A DNA stretch of 64,000 nt from an uncultured Porphyromonadaceae bacterium (GTDB lineage: Bacteria; Bacteroidota; Bacteroidia; Bacteroidales; Muribaculaceae). The stretch covers positions 25,258-89,257 of the forward strand of contig CANRVB010000009.1 in NCBI GenBank assembly GCA_947643165.1. The letters run 5' to 3'. Positions within the stretch are counted from its first letter, which is position 1; each line of letters begins with the position of its first letter. The notes below the pieces were generated by a model. It saw only the letters and a list, made by a program, of their open reading frames with translations, was not told the origin of the DNA and searched no databases. Positions 27,691 through 36,419 of the stretch are shown here, in pieces. A program made the position numbers and the translations under genes.

Positions 27691-29061
27691 TTACTTATTT
27701 TCGAGAGCATGCACGCGATCCTTGAACTGACGTCCTCTGTCTTCATAGCTCTTGAACAGGTCGAAACTTGCACAGCATGGCGACAGCAGTACTGTGTCAC
27801 CCTCTTTCGATATGCGGGCGCAAGTTTCTACGGCATCATCTATCGAATGCGTGTCGTAGATTTCCTTCACCTTACCGCCGAAGTATTCGAGAAGCTTGGT
27901 ATTATCCTTGCCCATGCATACTATGGCCTTTACTTTACGGTCGACCAGATCGGCTATTTCATCATAATCATTGCCTTTATCTTTGCCTCCAAGTATCAGG
28001 ACTACATTGTCAGTCATGCTTTCGAGGGCATACCAACATGAATTTACGTTTGTAGCCTTTGAATCATTGATATAAGTCACACCGTTTATGGTAGATACAT
28101 ATTCCAACCGGTGCTCTACGCCCTCGAAGTTTCCGAGAGCACGTCGAACGTCATCTTTTTTCACATCCATCAGACATGCTGACAGTCCGGCGGCCATAGA
28201 GTTGTACAGGTTATGGAGTCCGTTGAGCGACAGATCGGCTCTGGGCATACGTAGCGATGTCTCGGTGGTGTTGATGACCAGTTCATCCTCGTCGTCAACG
28301 TATGCATGGGTGTCGTTTTCTTCACGACGGGCAAACGGATATAGCTTTGCCTCAGTGACTATCTGACGTAATTGGGCCTGTATGACGGGATCATCCTGCC
28401 AGAATATGAATGCATCGCTGGGAGTCAGGTTGTTGAGTATTCTGAACTTAGCGTTGATATAATTCTGCATCTTGTAGTCGTAACGGTCAAGATGATCGGG
28501 AGTTATATTGAGGATCACCGCAATGTTAGCCTTGAATTCATACATGTTCTCCAGCTGGAAGCTTGACAGTTCGATCACATATACATCGTGGTGCTCGCGG
28601 GCTACCTGAAGAGCCAGGCTTCTGCCTACATTACCGGCCAGACCTACATTCACGCCCGCATCCTTGAGGATGTGATATGTGAGCAGTGTTGTTGTGGTCT
28701 TACCGTTCGAGCCTGTTATGCATATCATTTTGGCATCTGTGTAGCGTCCGCCGAATTCAATCTCACTGATCACTGGAATTCCTTTTTCCGTGATAGCCTG
28801 CATCACAGGTAGGGTTGGGGCTATACCTGGGCTCTTTACCACCTCGTCGGCCGACAGTATCAGATCCATGGAATGCTGTCCCTCTTCGTATGCGATACCT
28901 TCCTTGCGGAGTGTATCAAGATGGTGAGGGGCTATCTTTCCCATGTCCGACAAAAATACGTCCATCCCTTTTTCTTTTCCTAAGATGGCGGCTCCAACGC
29001 CGCTTTCACCTCCGCCAAGCACTACCAGACGGTGCTTGCGGTATTCTTCTGGTTTATACAT
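27691..29061 (-). CDS. murD: UDP-N-acetylmuramoylalanine--D-glutamate ligase
   Basis: Adds D-glutamate to UDP-MurNAc-L-Ala. The 456-residue protein starts with a Rossmann-like VVLGGGESGVGAAIL segment, then the Mur ligase P-loop GSNGKTTT (117-124), ELSSFQLENM near residue 170, NITPDHLDRY near residue 186 and NDSKATNVNS near residue 332. It lies between mraY (49 nt) and ftsW (22 nt) in the cluster. Confidence 0.96.
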   Translation of the reverse strand: MYKPEEYRKHRLVVLGGGESGVGAAILGKEKGMDVFLSDMGKIAPHHLDTLRKEGIAYEEGQHSMDLILSADEVVKSPGIAPTLPVMQAITEKGIPVISEIEFGGRYTDAKMICITGSNGKTTTTLLTYHILKDAGVNVGLAGNVGRSLALQVAREHHDVYVIELSSFQLENMYEFKANIAVILNITPDHLDRYDYKMQNYINAKFRILNNLTPSDAFIFWQDDPVIQAQLRQIVTEAKLYPFARREENDTHAYVDDEDELVINTTETSLRMPRADLSLNGLHNLYNSMAAGLSACLMDVKKDDVRRALGNFEGVEHRLEYVSTINGVTYINDSKATNVNSCWYALESMTDNVVLILGGKDKGNDYDEIADLVDRKVKAIVCMGKDNTKLLEYFGGKVKEIYDTHSIDDAVETCARISKEGDTVLLSPCCASFDLFKSYEDRGRQFKDRVHALENK

Positions 29062-29110
29062 ATGCTGTTGTAGAAGATAAATTCGTAGTAAGTGTAAGTG
29101 TGACCTGATG

Positions 29111-30373
29111 TCAGCGTATCTTTAGAGTGGCGAATGTTATTGCCGCCAGAAATATTCCTATGATCCAGAATCTCACAACTATCTTTGGCTCTGGTATAGC
29201 GGCTATAGGGCGTTGTATCAACGCATCTATGCCGGAGTTGCCTGCTTTCTGATAGTGGTGGTGCAGTGGAGTCATCTTGAATATTCTACGACCGGTACCA
29301 GTCGCTTTTTTAGTGAATTTGAAATATGCTACCTGAAGCATCACCGACAGATCCTCGGCAAAGAAAATGGCACATAGCAAGGGGATTAGCAGCTCCTTGC
29401 GTATGAGCAGCGCGAATACCGCTATGATACCGCCGATGGTAAGTGATCCGGTGTCGCCCATAAATACTTGAGCCGGAAAAGCGTTGTACCATAGGAAACC
29501 TATCAGCGCACCTATGAATGCAGCCATAAATACTACAAGTTCCTCGCTGCCGGGTATATACATGATGTTGAGATACGATGAATAGATCACAGAACCGCCA
29601 AGATATGCCATGATAGCTAACGCAAGACATATCACGGCCGAGGTTCCGGCGCATAATCCGTCAAGACCGTCTGTCAGATTGGCTCCGTTGCTTGTGGCCG
29701 ATATGGCTAATATAGCTACCAGTCCAAACGCTATCCAGCCTCCGGCAGCGGCATAATCGCCCATCCATTCTGTCAGCCATTTATAGTCGAAGTTATTGTT
29801 CTTGACAAACGGTATGGTTGTCTGTGGGGCCTTTGTGTTTGCGTCCGAGTATACTACTTCGGTCTCGTGTGTAGCTACGTTTACCGTGTCTATATTCGAC
29901 CGCATCACGATATTCGGACTTGTATACATTGTTGCTGCCACTATGATTCCGAGGCCTACCTGGCCGATGATCTTGAATTTGCCGCTCATTCCGTCCTTAT
30001 TGTGGCGCTTCATTTTCAGATAATCGTCCATGAAGCCGAGAACGCCGAGCCATAGTGTCGCAAATAGCATCAGTGTCATGTAGATACTGCCAAGATTGCC
30101 TACGAGCAGGCATGGTAGCAGCACGCTCACGATTATGATGATACCACCCATGGTGGGGGTACCTTGTTTGCGCATCTGCCCCTCCAGACCAAGATTGCGT
30201 ATGATCTCGCCGATCTGCATTTTCTGAAGGCTGTCAATAATGCGGCGTCCGGCAAAAATGGCTATGAATAGAGCCAGCAGCAGTGCCATACCTGCGCGAA
30301 ACGAGATGTAAGTCATCAGTCTGGCGCCGGGTATGTCGGAGTCCTGTAGCAGTTGAAAAAGGTAGTAGAGCAT
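29111..30373 (-). CDS. mraY: Phospho-N-acetylmuramoyl-pentapeptide-transferase
   Basis: Integral membrane enzyme that transfers phospho-MurNAc-pentapeptide to undecaprenyl phosphate, making lipid I. The 420-residue protein has about ten membrane segments and the family motifs FMDDYLKMK (near residue 116), NLTDGLDGL (near 235), FMGDTGSL (near 305) and PLHHHYQKAG (near 375). It is longer than the roughly 360 residues of E. coli MraY because of an insert of about 60 residues after the third cytoplasmic segment (TVNVATHETEVVYSD region), typical of Bacteroidetes MraY as I recall it. Confidence 0.96.
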   Translation of the reverse strand: MLYYLFQLLQDSDIPGARLMTYISFRAGMALLLALFIAIFAGRRIIDSLQKMQIGEIIRNLGLEGQMRKQGTPTMGGIIIIVSVLLPCLLVGNLGSIYMTLMLFATLWLGVLGFMDDYLKMKRHNKDGMSGKFKIIGQVGLGIIVAATMYTSPNIVMRSNIDTVNVATHETEVVYSDANTKAPQTTIPFVKNNNFDYKWLTEWMGDYAAAGGWIAFGLVAILAISATSNGANLTDGLDGLCAGTSAVICLALAIMAYLGGSVIYSSYLNIMYIPGSEELVVFMAAFIGALIGFLWYNAFPAQVFMGDTGSLTIGGIIAVFALLIRKELLIPLLCAIFFAEDLSVMLQVAYFKFTKKATGTGRRIFKMTPLHHHYQKAGNSGIDALIQRPIAAIPEPKIVVRFWIIGIFLAAITFATLKIR

Positions 30374-30437
30374 TCCTGCTTAGATCAATAATGTGGTAAT
30401 CAATATGTTATTACGATTATGACTTTTATATGGTGGA

Positions 30438-31895
30438 CTACAGTGCGCCGAGGGCCGATCTAACTTCCTCACGGTCATCGAAATGATGCTTCACACCGTG
30501 GATCTCCTGGTAATCCTCATGACCTTTGCCGGCTACCAGAATCACGTCGCCTGGTTTTGCGAGAGCGGCGGCTGTGCGTATTGCTTCACGCCGGTCTGTT
30601 ATGCTCAGGGTTATCTTGCGGGTCTCATCCGTAAGGCCGGCCTCCATGTCGTGTATGATTTCTTCTGGCACCTCATCGCGGGGATTATCGCTGGTCAGGA
30701 TGACACGGTTGCTCAGGCGTGCGGCTTCCGCAGCCATTATCGGTCGTTTGCCTTTGTCGCGGTTGCCACCGGCACCTACGACAGTTATGATATTACCCTT
30801 GTCACCGACTACATCGCGTATCGCGTTGAGTACGTTTACGACTGCGTCAGGAGTATGGGCATAGTCAACTATGCCTGTTATTCCATTGGCTGAGTGGAAT
30901 GTCTGGAACCGTCCTGCTACAGGTATCAGTTTGCTCATGCGGACAAGTACCTCGTCCTGATTCCAGCCCAGAAGTATCGATGCACCGTATACGGCTGTAA
31001 GGTTGTATGCGTTGAAGCGCCCGGTGAACAGAACCTCGACCTCATGCCCGTTGAGTGACAGTAGTGTGCCGTCAAGACGGCTTTCTACTATGCGCCCTCT
31101 GAAGTCAGCCTCGCTGCGCAGTGAGTAAGTGTAACGGCGTGCACGCGTATTCTGTACCATCACTTCGCCACACTTGTCATCGATGTTTGTCAGGGCGAAA
31201 GCATCTTTCGGGAGCATATCGAAGAACGATTGTTTGGCTTTGAGATAGTTCTCGAAAGTTTTGTGATAATCAAGGTGATCGCGTGTCAGGTTTGAGAAAA
31301 TACCTCCGGCAAATGTCAGGCCGGCGATGCGATGTTGGTGAGCCGCATGGCTGCTGACCTCCATGGCCGCATACTTACATCCGGCTACAACCATACGGTG
31401 AAGCAATTCGTTGATAGTGAGAGGATCGGGGGTAGTCTGATTGGTAGGTACCGCTTCATCGTCAATATAATTGCAAACCGTAGACAACAGACCGGCTTTC
31501 GATCCTTCCAGACGGGCCATCTCATATATGAGAGTTGCTGTGGTAGTCTTACCATTTGTGCCGGTCACGCCAACGAGTTTCAGCTTGCGTGATGGATTGC
31601 CCCACCATTGAGAAGCCAGAAATCCAAGCGCTACCGCCGAATTAGCCACACGTATATAGGTTACTGTCGACTCAAGCCGTTCGGGGAGTTCCTCGCATAC
31701 TATTGCTGAAGCTCCGGCCAGGGTGACCAGAGGAATGAATTTGTGGGCATCAACGCTGACGCCTCTTACTGCGACAAACAGGTCGCCGCGGCTCACTTTG
31801 CGCGAGTCACACTGGAGCGAACGTATGGGCTTGTCCTCAACTCCTATTATTTCTTCTACGGCTATGGCCGAGAGCAGTTCTGCGAGTGATCTCAT
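30438..31895 (-). CDS. murE: UDP-MurNAc-tripeptide synthetase, meso-diaminopimelate type
   Basis: Adds the third stem amino acid to UDP-MurNAc-L-Ala-D-Glu. The 485-residue protein has the MurE N-terminal domain, the P-loop GTNGKTTT (112-119), [11 protein letters not shown] near residue 175 and the ligase motif DYAHTPDAV near 340. The motif DNPRDE near residue 405 is the signature for meso-diaminopimelate selection; L-lysine enzymes lack the arginine. The cell wall should therefore be of the DAP type. murF is not next to it, unlike in E. coli. Confidence 0.96.
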   Translation of the reverse strand: MRSLAELLSAIAVEEIIGVEDKPIRSLQCDSRKVSRGDLFVAVRGVSVDAHKFIPLVTLAGASAIVCEELPERLESTVTYIRVANSAVALGFLASQWWGNPSRKLKLVGVTGTNGKTTTATLIYEMARLEGSKAGLLSTVCNYIDDEAVPTNQTTPDPLTINELLHRMVVAGCKYAAMEVSSHAAHQHRIAGLTFAGGIFSNLTRDHLDYHKTFENYLKAKQSFFDMLPKDAFALTNIDDKCGEVMVQNTRARRYTYSLRSEADFRGRIVESRLDGTLLSLNGHEVEVLFTGRFNAYNLTAVYGASILLGWNQDEVLVRMSKLIPVAGRFQTFHSANGITGIVDYAHTPDAVVNVLNAIRDVVGDKGNIITVVGAGGNRDKGKRPIMAAEAARLSNRVILTSDNPRDEVPEEIIHDMEAGLTDETRKITLSITDRREAIRTAAALAKPGDVILVAGKGHEDYQEIHGVKHHFDDREEVRSALGAL

Positions 31896-31917
31896 GGGGG
31901 TATGGTGCTAAGTGTGG

Positions 31918-33999
31918 TTAGTCTGTAAGGGTTAATTCTATTCTTGTGCCGCGCGGAACTTTTGTTCCGGGAGCTATCGATTGCGAACTGACATATCCTG
32001 TGCCGTGCGGACGCACATTGTATCCGGCACTCTCTATGGCAGCGATTGCATCGCGGAGTCCGTAGCCTTTAACGTCTGGTACTCCGGTATTTGTTTTGGC
32101 GGGTGCAGGCAAAACTTTGCGTCGTTCACCCATTTTGAGTGATTTCTGCACATTTGCCTGACGGTCTTTGTCTACAGTGGCATAAAATGTCGGGACTGAT
32201 GGTCCGTTGCTGCCATCACGGTAATCCGACTTATTGTCGAGCATGCCACGCGAAAATAGTTTCAGGGCTATATTCTTTACTACCTCACCGCTTGTGCTGG
32301 CTGCTCCGAATGCGTTTTGTTTCGGATGACATGTCAGTACAATACAGCTGTATTTAGGATTGTCGGCAGGGAAGAATCCGCAGAATGCCAGACGCTTGCG
32401 GGAATCATATCCACCTGTGGGCGAGGTCATGAAGCAAGTTCCGGTTTTACCGGCAATGCGGACGCGTTCGTCGCGCAGACGGCGTGCCGTGCCGTGATCG
32501 CCCCATACAACCGATGTCAGCATCTCGGTCATTATCTTCGCGGTACGTTCTGAACATATGCGGTCGCGTACGTATGTTACCGGAAATACAGTGTCACACT
32601 CTTCATTGCGCATGCCGGCTACAAGTCGAGGACGTACATATTTGCCTCCATTGGCTATAGCGTTGTATATCGAGAGTGTGTACAGAGGCGGGATCTCCGT
32701 TGCATATCCGTAGCATTGGCGGGAAAGTGTGATGCGTCCGCCGCGGTCGCTCGGGACTGAGTCGAAGCGGGGTGCGCGCTCGCCGGCTATTCCTGTATTG
32801 AATGGCTCCAGAAAACCAAGCGATTTGACACGTGAATAGAAACCTCCCGGATGTTTGTCGTATTTCTTGGTGATGATGCGGGTCATGCCGATATTGCTTG
32901 ATTGCTCAATCACCTCCTTTACGGTAAGTGAACTGGTGGCGTGACTGTCGCTTATAGGACGCCCTCCGGCGTATGCATAGCGCGCACCGGTGGGGATCAC
33001 CTCATTAGGTGTCACAATGCCGTCTTCTATAGCTATCATCATCGACAGGGTCTTGACCACAGATCCCGGCTCAAAGCCGAGCACTGCACGGTTCATGCCC
33101 TCGATATATTGTCCCGGACGGCGTGGATTTGATTCCAGGTTGCTTATAGCCTTTATGTCGCCGGTCTCTACATCCATCAGCACGGCCACTCCCCATTCAG
33201 CATTCACATATGTCAAGACTTCGTTGAGTTCGTTCTCTACAATATCCTGTATCTTTACATCGATGGTGGTGGTAATGTCATAGCCGCGTTTTGCGGGAAT
33301 GTCAGTCCAGGGCACTATGCCTCGTGTCAGAGGAATGCGCTTCGCCACGCCGGGAACGCCATAGAGGAGGGTGTCGAGAGCTCGCTCAAGTCCTGAAATG
33401 CCGTGTATTTCGCGGCACTCACGTGTCTCGCCTACTCCACCTACACTACGACGGGCCATGTCTCCGTAAGGGTTCACACGGCGCAGACGATTCTCTACAG
33501 TCATACCGTTGCGGTTGGCATTCCTGATGCTGAAAAACGGAAATGTCTTGAGACGCTGAAGGTCTGAGTAGGTTATGTTTGCCAATAACGGGAACGCGCG
33601 GGGACGCTTGTTGAATGGTTTGTCAAGTGGCCCCGTGATATATTTCTCCCATTCGGCGGCAGAGCGGCGTCCGAAATATTTGGCCAGACTGTCGGCAGCG
33701 GCAGTAGCGGCCTTGCGCAGGGAGTCGCTCATGAATTTCTCACTGCGGTAGTCTATCCTGACGGTATAATATGTCAGGTTGGTGGCAAGAATACTGCCGT
33801 CGGCAGCAACTATATTGCCGCGCTCAGGGAGTATGGTCTCCACCTTCGACAGCTCTTCATTTGCCTTTGCATTCCATTTGTCCGCCGACACGACAGTTGT
33901 GTCTACAAGTTTGTAGACAACCCTCAGGCACACTATGAGAATCAGGATAGTGATGAGCGTGTAGCGGAACAGAATATTTTTGCGGTTTTCCTTCTTCAT
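31918..33999 (-). CDS. ftsI: Septal penicillin-binding protein (FtsI/PBP3) with PASTA domain
   Basis: Transpeptidase that cross-links septal peptidoglycan, partner of FtsW. The 693-residue protein has one N-terminal membrane anchor (about 10-30), a class B dimerisation domain, then the transpeptidase with the active serine in EPGSVVK near residue 312, SSN near residue 366 and KTGT near residue 517. A single C-terminal PASTA repeat (from about 640; PDVKGYGLRDAIAAIE) may sense wall fragments. I used ATG 33999, which gives MKKENRKN before the anchor; an in-frame extension to 34098 would overlap ftsL. It lies 10 nt after ftsL. Confidence 0.94.
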   Translation of the reverse strand: MKKENRKNILFRYTLITILILIVCLRVVYKLVDTTVVSADKWNAKANEELSKVETILPERGNIVAADGSILATNLTYYTVRIDYRSEKFMSDSLRKAATAAADSLAKYFGRRSAAEWEKYITGPLDKPFNKRPRAFPLLANITYSDLQRLKTFPFFSIRNANRNGMTVENRLRRVNPYGDMARRSVGGVGETRECREIHGISGLERALDTLLYGVPGVAKRIPLTRGIVPWTDIPAKRGYDITTTIDVKIQDIVENELNEVLTYVNAEWGVAVLMDVETGDIKAISNLESNPRRPGQYIEGMNRAVLGFEPGSVVKTLSMMIAIEDGIVTPNEVIPTGARYAYAGGRPISDSHATSSLTVKEVIEQSSNIGMTRIITKKYDKHPGGFYSRVKSLGFLEPFNTGIAGERAPRFDSVPSDRGGRITLSRQCYGYATEIPPLYTLSIYNAIANGGKYVRPRLVAGMRNEECDTVFPVTYVRDRICSERTAKIMTEMLTSVVWGDHGTARRLRDERVRIAGKTGTCFMTSPTGGYDSRKRLAFCGFFPADNPKYSCIVLTCHPKQNAFGAASTSGEVVKNIALKLFSRGMLDNKSDYRDGSNGPSVPTFYATVDKDRQANVQKSLKMGERRKVLPAPAKTNTGVPDVKGYGLRDAIAAIESAGYNVRPHGTGYVSSQSIAPGTKVPRGTRIELTLTD

Positions 34000-34009
34000 G
34001 TCTTCAGGG

Positions 34010-34327
34010 TTATTCTGCCGGTACGCTATATGGCGGACGCTCGCGTATGGTAAGTCCCAGGCCAAAGGAGTCGACAAGTTCCTGCATTCCGCTCTCACGA
34101 ATTCGGCTCATGTAGGCCGAACGGACACGTATGCGTTCAGTCTTCACTATCTGGAGTTCGCGTTTGAGCGATCTAATTTCCTCCATCTTGGTCTGAGTGT
34201 TATACTTGTTGGTGATATACATCATGATAAGCACTACTGCAGTGAGGATCAGCAGCCAGTTCCTTATGAACAGGTCGCTGCTGATGAGTTGTCCGTGCAC
34301 TATCCGGCTGAATATTGTAGTACTCAT
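34010..34327 (-). CDS. ftsL: FtsL-like divisome protein
   Basis: A 105-residue bitopic protein with one membrane segment (about 22-41) followed by a coiled-coil (about 45-75, KMEEIRSLKRELQIVKTE). This is the layout of FtsL, which works with FtsB and FtsQ to activate FtsW/FtsI. Primary sequence is too diverged for a motif-based call; the position between rsmH and ftsI is the standard place for ftsL in Bacteroidetes. It is 10 nt from ftsI. Confidence 0.8.
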   Translation of the reverse strand: MSTTIFSRIVHGQLISSDLFIRNWLLILTAVVLIMMYITNKYNTQTKMEEIRSLKRELQIVKTERIRVRSAYMSRIRESGMQELVDSFGLGLTIRERPPYSVPAE

Positions 34328-34388
34328 TGGAGAGATCTTCTGATTGGTGTTATTGCGTTGATTGTTTGATCGGGTAATAATATGTTTT

Positions 34389-35315
34389 TTATTTCTTGAC
34401 CGCTATTCTCAGCTTGGCGCTGCGTGAGCGGGGATTTCGGGCTACCTCATCTTCACTTGGTACGATAGGGCGGCGTGTCACCATCTCGAAAGGTGTTTCC
34501 ACTTGTCCGTAGAAGTCCGCTTTGCGCTCGCCTTCGATATTGCCATAGCGCAGGAAGTTCTTGACCAGTCTGTCTTCAAGAGAGTGGTAGGTTATTATCG
34601 CGATCCTGCCTCCCGGCTTCAGAATCTGGAGTGACCGGTGGAGAAATGTAGTCAGAGCATCGAGCTCGCCGTTAACTTCTATGCGCAGAGCCTGAAACGC
34701 CATGGCCATGTACTTTTTTTGTGCGGCCTTGGGAATGAACGGTGTGAGTACTTTTATCAGGTCTTCAATAGTTTTGAACTGTTCGCCGTTTGTGCGTGCC
34801 GTGCAGATTGCTCTTGCGATCTGGCGACTGTTGGGCATATCGCCATACAGCTTGAAGATATCTGCCAGATGTTCGGGGGTCGAGTTCTCAAGCACCCATG
34901 CTGCTGTGTGGGTGGCTTTTCGGTTCATTCTCATGTCGAGAGGTCCGTCATATCGGAATGAAAAACCTCGGTCGGCTGTGTCAAAATGATGGAAAGACAC
35001 TCCAAGATCGGCCAAAATGCCATCGACGCCATCCACGCCATAGTAGCGCATGAAGTTGGATATGAACCGGAAGTTGCTGTAAACCATTGTGAAACGCGGA
35101 TCGTCCATGGCTCCGGAAACGGCATCTTCATCCTGATCAAATCCATACAGATGGCCACCGGCCGCTTCATCAAGGCGAGCGACTATGGCACGCGAGTGTC
35201 CGCCGCCTCCGTATGTGGCATCGACATAGATGCCGTCCGGCTTGATATTCAGCCCTGTAAGGGCCTCAGGCAGCAGTGCGGGTATGTGGTATACGGTTTC
35301 TAAACTGTCGTCCAT
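34389..35315 (-). CDS. rsmH: 16S rRNA (cytosine-1402-N4)-methyltransferase
   Basis: Methylates N4 of C1402 in the ribosomal P site using S-adenosylmethionine. The 308-residue protein shows the SAM loop DATYGGGGH (32-40), a GILADLGVSFHHFD motif near residue 100, RMNRKATHTAA near residue 130 and ITYHSLEDRLVKNF near residue 243, all typical of RsmH/MraW. It is the first gene of the dcw cluster here, directly behind the promoter at 35374-35406; mraZ, which usually precedes it, is absent. Confidence 0.96.
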   Translation of the reverse strand: MDDSLETVYHIPALLPEALTGLNIKPDGIYVDATYGGGGHSRAIVARLDEAAGGHLYGFDQDEDAVSGAMDDPRFTMVYSNFRFISNFMRYYGVDGVDGILADLGVSFHHFDTADRGFSFRYDGPLDMRMNRKATHTAAWVLENSTPEHLADIFKLYGDMPNSRQIARAICTARTNGEQFKTIEDLIKVLTPFIPKAAQKKYMAMAFQALRIEVNGELDALTTFLHRSLQILKPGGRIAIITYHSLEDRLVKNFLRYGNIEGERKADFYGQVETPFEMVTRRPIVPSEDEVARNPRSRSAKLRIAVKK

Positions 35316-35373
35316 GTATTCCTATGAATTTGATTCGGCTGGTTACTGATCTGTTACTCTTCTTTTCAGGGTG

Positions 35374-35406
35374 TAAAGTTACGATTTTTGGAGAGTGGTT
35401 TGCAAA
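35374..35406 (-). promoter_or_regulatory. Promoter of the dcw cluster
   Basis: On the minus strand, TTTG (35406-35403) is followed after 21 nt by TAACTTTA (35381-35374), close to the Bacteroidetes consensus. An alternative -7, TAAATTTG, lies at 35410-35403 but has poorer spacing. The leader to the rsmH start is about 50 nt. Confidence 0.6.
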
Positions 35407-35462
35407 TTTAAACTCCGGAATTTTTCTATTTTATCAAAGAAGTTATTAACAATGTGTCAAAA

Positions 35463-35502
35463 TAAATGTCGGGAAGCCATTTTGAGTACTTCCCGACATT
35501 TA
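35463..35502 (-). terminator. Terminator of the sirtuin gene
   Basis: TAAATGTCGGGAAG (35463-35476) pairs perfectly with CTTCCCGACATTTA (35489-35502), a 14-bp stem with a 12-base loop. On the minus strand it is followed by TTTTGAC. It separates the sirtuin gene from the dcw promoter. Confidence 0.8.
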
Positions 35503-35525
35503 CAATTGTAAATTTATCAGTAAAA

Positions 35526-36242
35526 TTATTTATCGGTTTTTCCTTCGGTAAGGATCTGGGCGAGCTTCCTGACGCCCTTTGTGGCAGGTTCGGCTATCAC
35601 GTGCACCCACGATGGCACTTTGGCCGGATTCGGGTCAATGTAATAGACTGGTACGCCGGGTTTGACGTAGTTTATGAGCCCGGCGGCGGGATAAACGTTC
35701 AGGCTCGTGCCTATGACAACAAATACATCGGCCTGGGCGACCGCTTCGGCTGCAGGCTCGAGCATCGGTACTGCCTCCTGGAAGAATACTATGTGAGGTC
35801 TTACCGGATCGCCATAAGGATCGCGTGAATTGATGTCGGTTTCTGTTGTATAATCTTTAAGTTGATATACGCGTTCCGGATGCTTTGTTGATCGCACTTT
35901 TGTCAATTCGCCATGCAAGTGAATTATGTTGCTGCTTCCTGCGCGTTCGTGCAGATCGTCAACATTTTGTGTGATTACGATTACGTCGTAGTACTTTTCA
36001 AGTTCGGCTATGCCGATATGGGCGGAATTGGGCTCGACGGTGGCAAGCTGGGCTCGGCGCTCGTTGTAAAATTTATGTATCAGCGCTGGATTCCGGCGGA
36101 AGCCGTCGGCAGACGCGACATCCATCACCGGATACTGTTCCCATAAGCCACCTGCGTCCCGGAATGTGGTGATGCCGCTCTCGGCGCTTATGCCTGCGCC
36201 TGTCGATATCACCAGTTTCGGTTTTGATGATTCTGTTGTCAT
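35526..36242 (-). CDS. cobB: Class III-like NAD-dependent protein deacylase (sirtuin)
   Basis: Removes acyl groups from protein lysines using NAD. The 238-residue protein has GAGISAESGITTFRDAGG (15-32), the catalytic TQNVDDLHERAG (91-102) and the active-site His110 in HLHGEL. Tyr59 and Arg62 (FYNERR) match the Y-x-x-R pair that lets SIRT5/CobB-type enzymes bind succinyl or malonyl groups, so desuccinylase activity is likely. The four zinc-binding cysteines of most sirtuins are absent; the module after the catalytic His contains no Cys. Single-gene unit with its own promoter and terminator. Confidence 0.9.
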   Translation of the reverse strand: MTTESSKPKLVISTGAGISAESGITTFRDAGGLWEQYPVMDVASADGFRRNPALIHKFYNERRAQLATVEPNSAHIGIAELEKYYDVIVITQNVDDLHERAGSSNIIHLHGELTKVRSTKHPERVYQLKDYTTETDINSRDPYGDPVRPHIVFFQEAVPMLEPAAEAVAQADVFVVIGTSLNVYPAAGLINYVKPGVPVYYIDPNPAKVPSWVHVIAEPATKGVRKLAQILTEGKTDK

Positions 36243-36292
36243 GGTTAATGGTTTATATCGTTGGTTGTATCACTCATATTTGCGGGTGAATG

Positions 36293-36324
36293 CAAAATTA
36301 TAATATAACAATCAGATGCACAAA
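36293..36324 (-). promoter_or_regulatory. Promoter of the sirtuin gene
   Basis: On the minus strand, TTTG (36324-36321), 20-nt spacer, TAATTTTG (36300-36293): an exact consensus. It is divergent from the glgB promoter. Confidence 0.75.
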
Positions 36325-36357
36325 AAAGTTTAATGCTGATTGATAGTGCGTTTCAGT

Positions 36358-36389
36358 TTTGGCGGTCTCCGTTTTTTTTGTTATGTTTG
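36358..36389 (+). promoter_or_regulatory. Promoter of glgB
   Basis: TTTG (36358-36361), 20-nt spacer, TATGTTTG (36382-36389): an exact consensus, 30 nt before the start codon. Confidence 0.8.
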
Positions 36390-36419
36390 CACACATAACC
36401 CTCATAATCCTCAATTAAT

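Noticed and set aside
35316..35525. mraZ hidden upstream of rsmH
   Set aside because: The gap is only 210 bases and contains a terminator and promoter; no frame of sufficient length exists.
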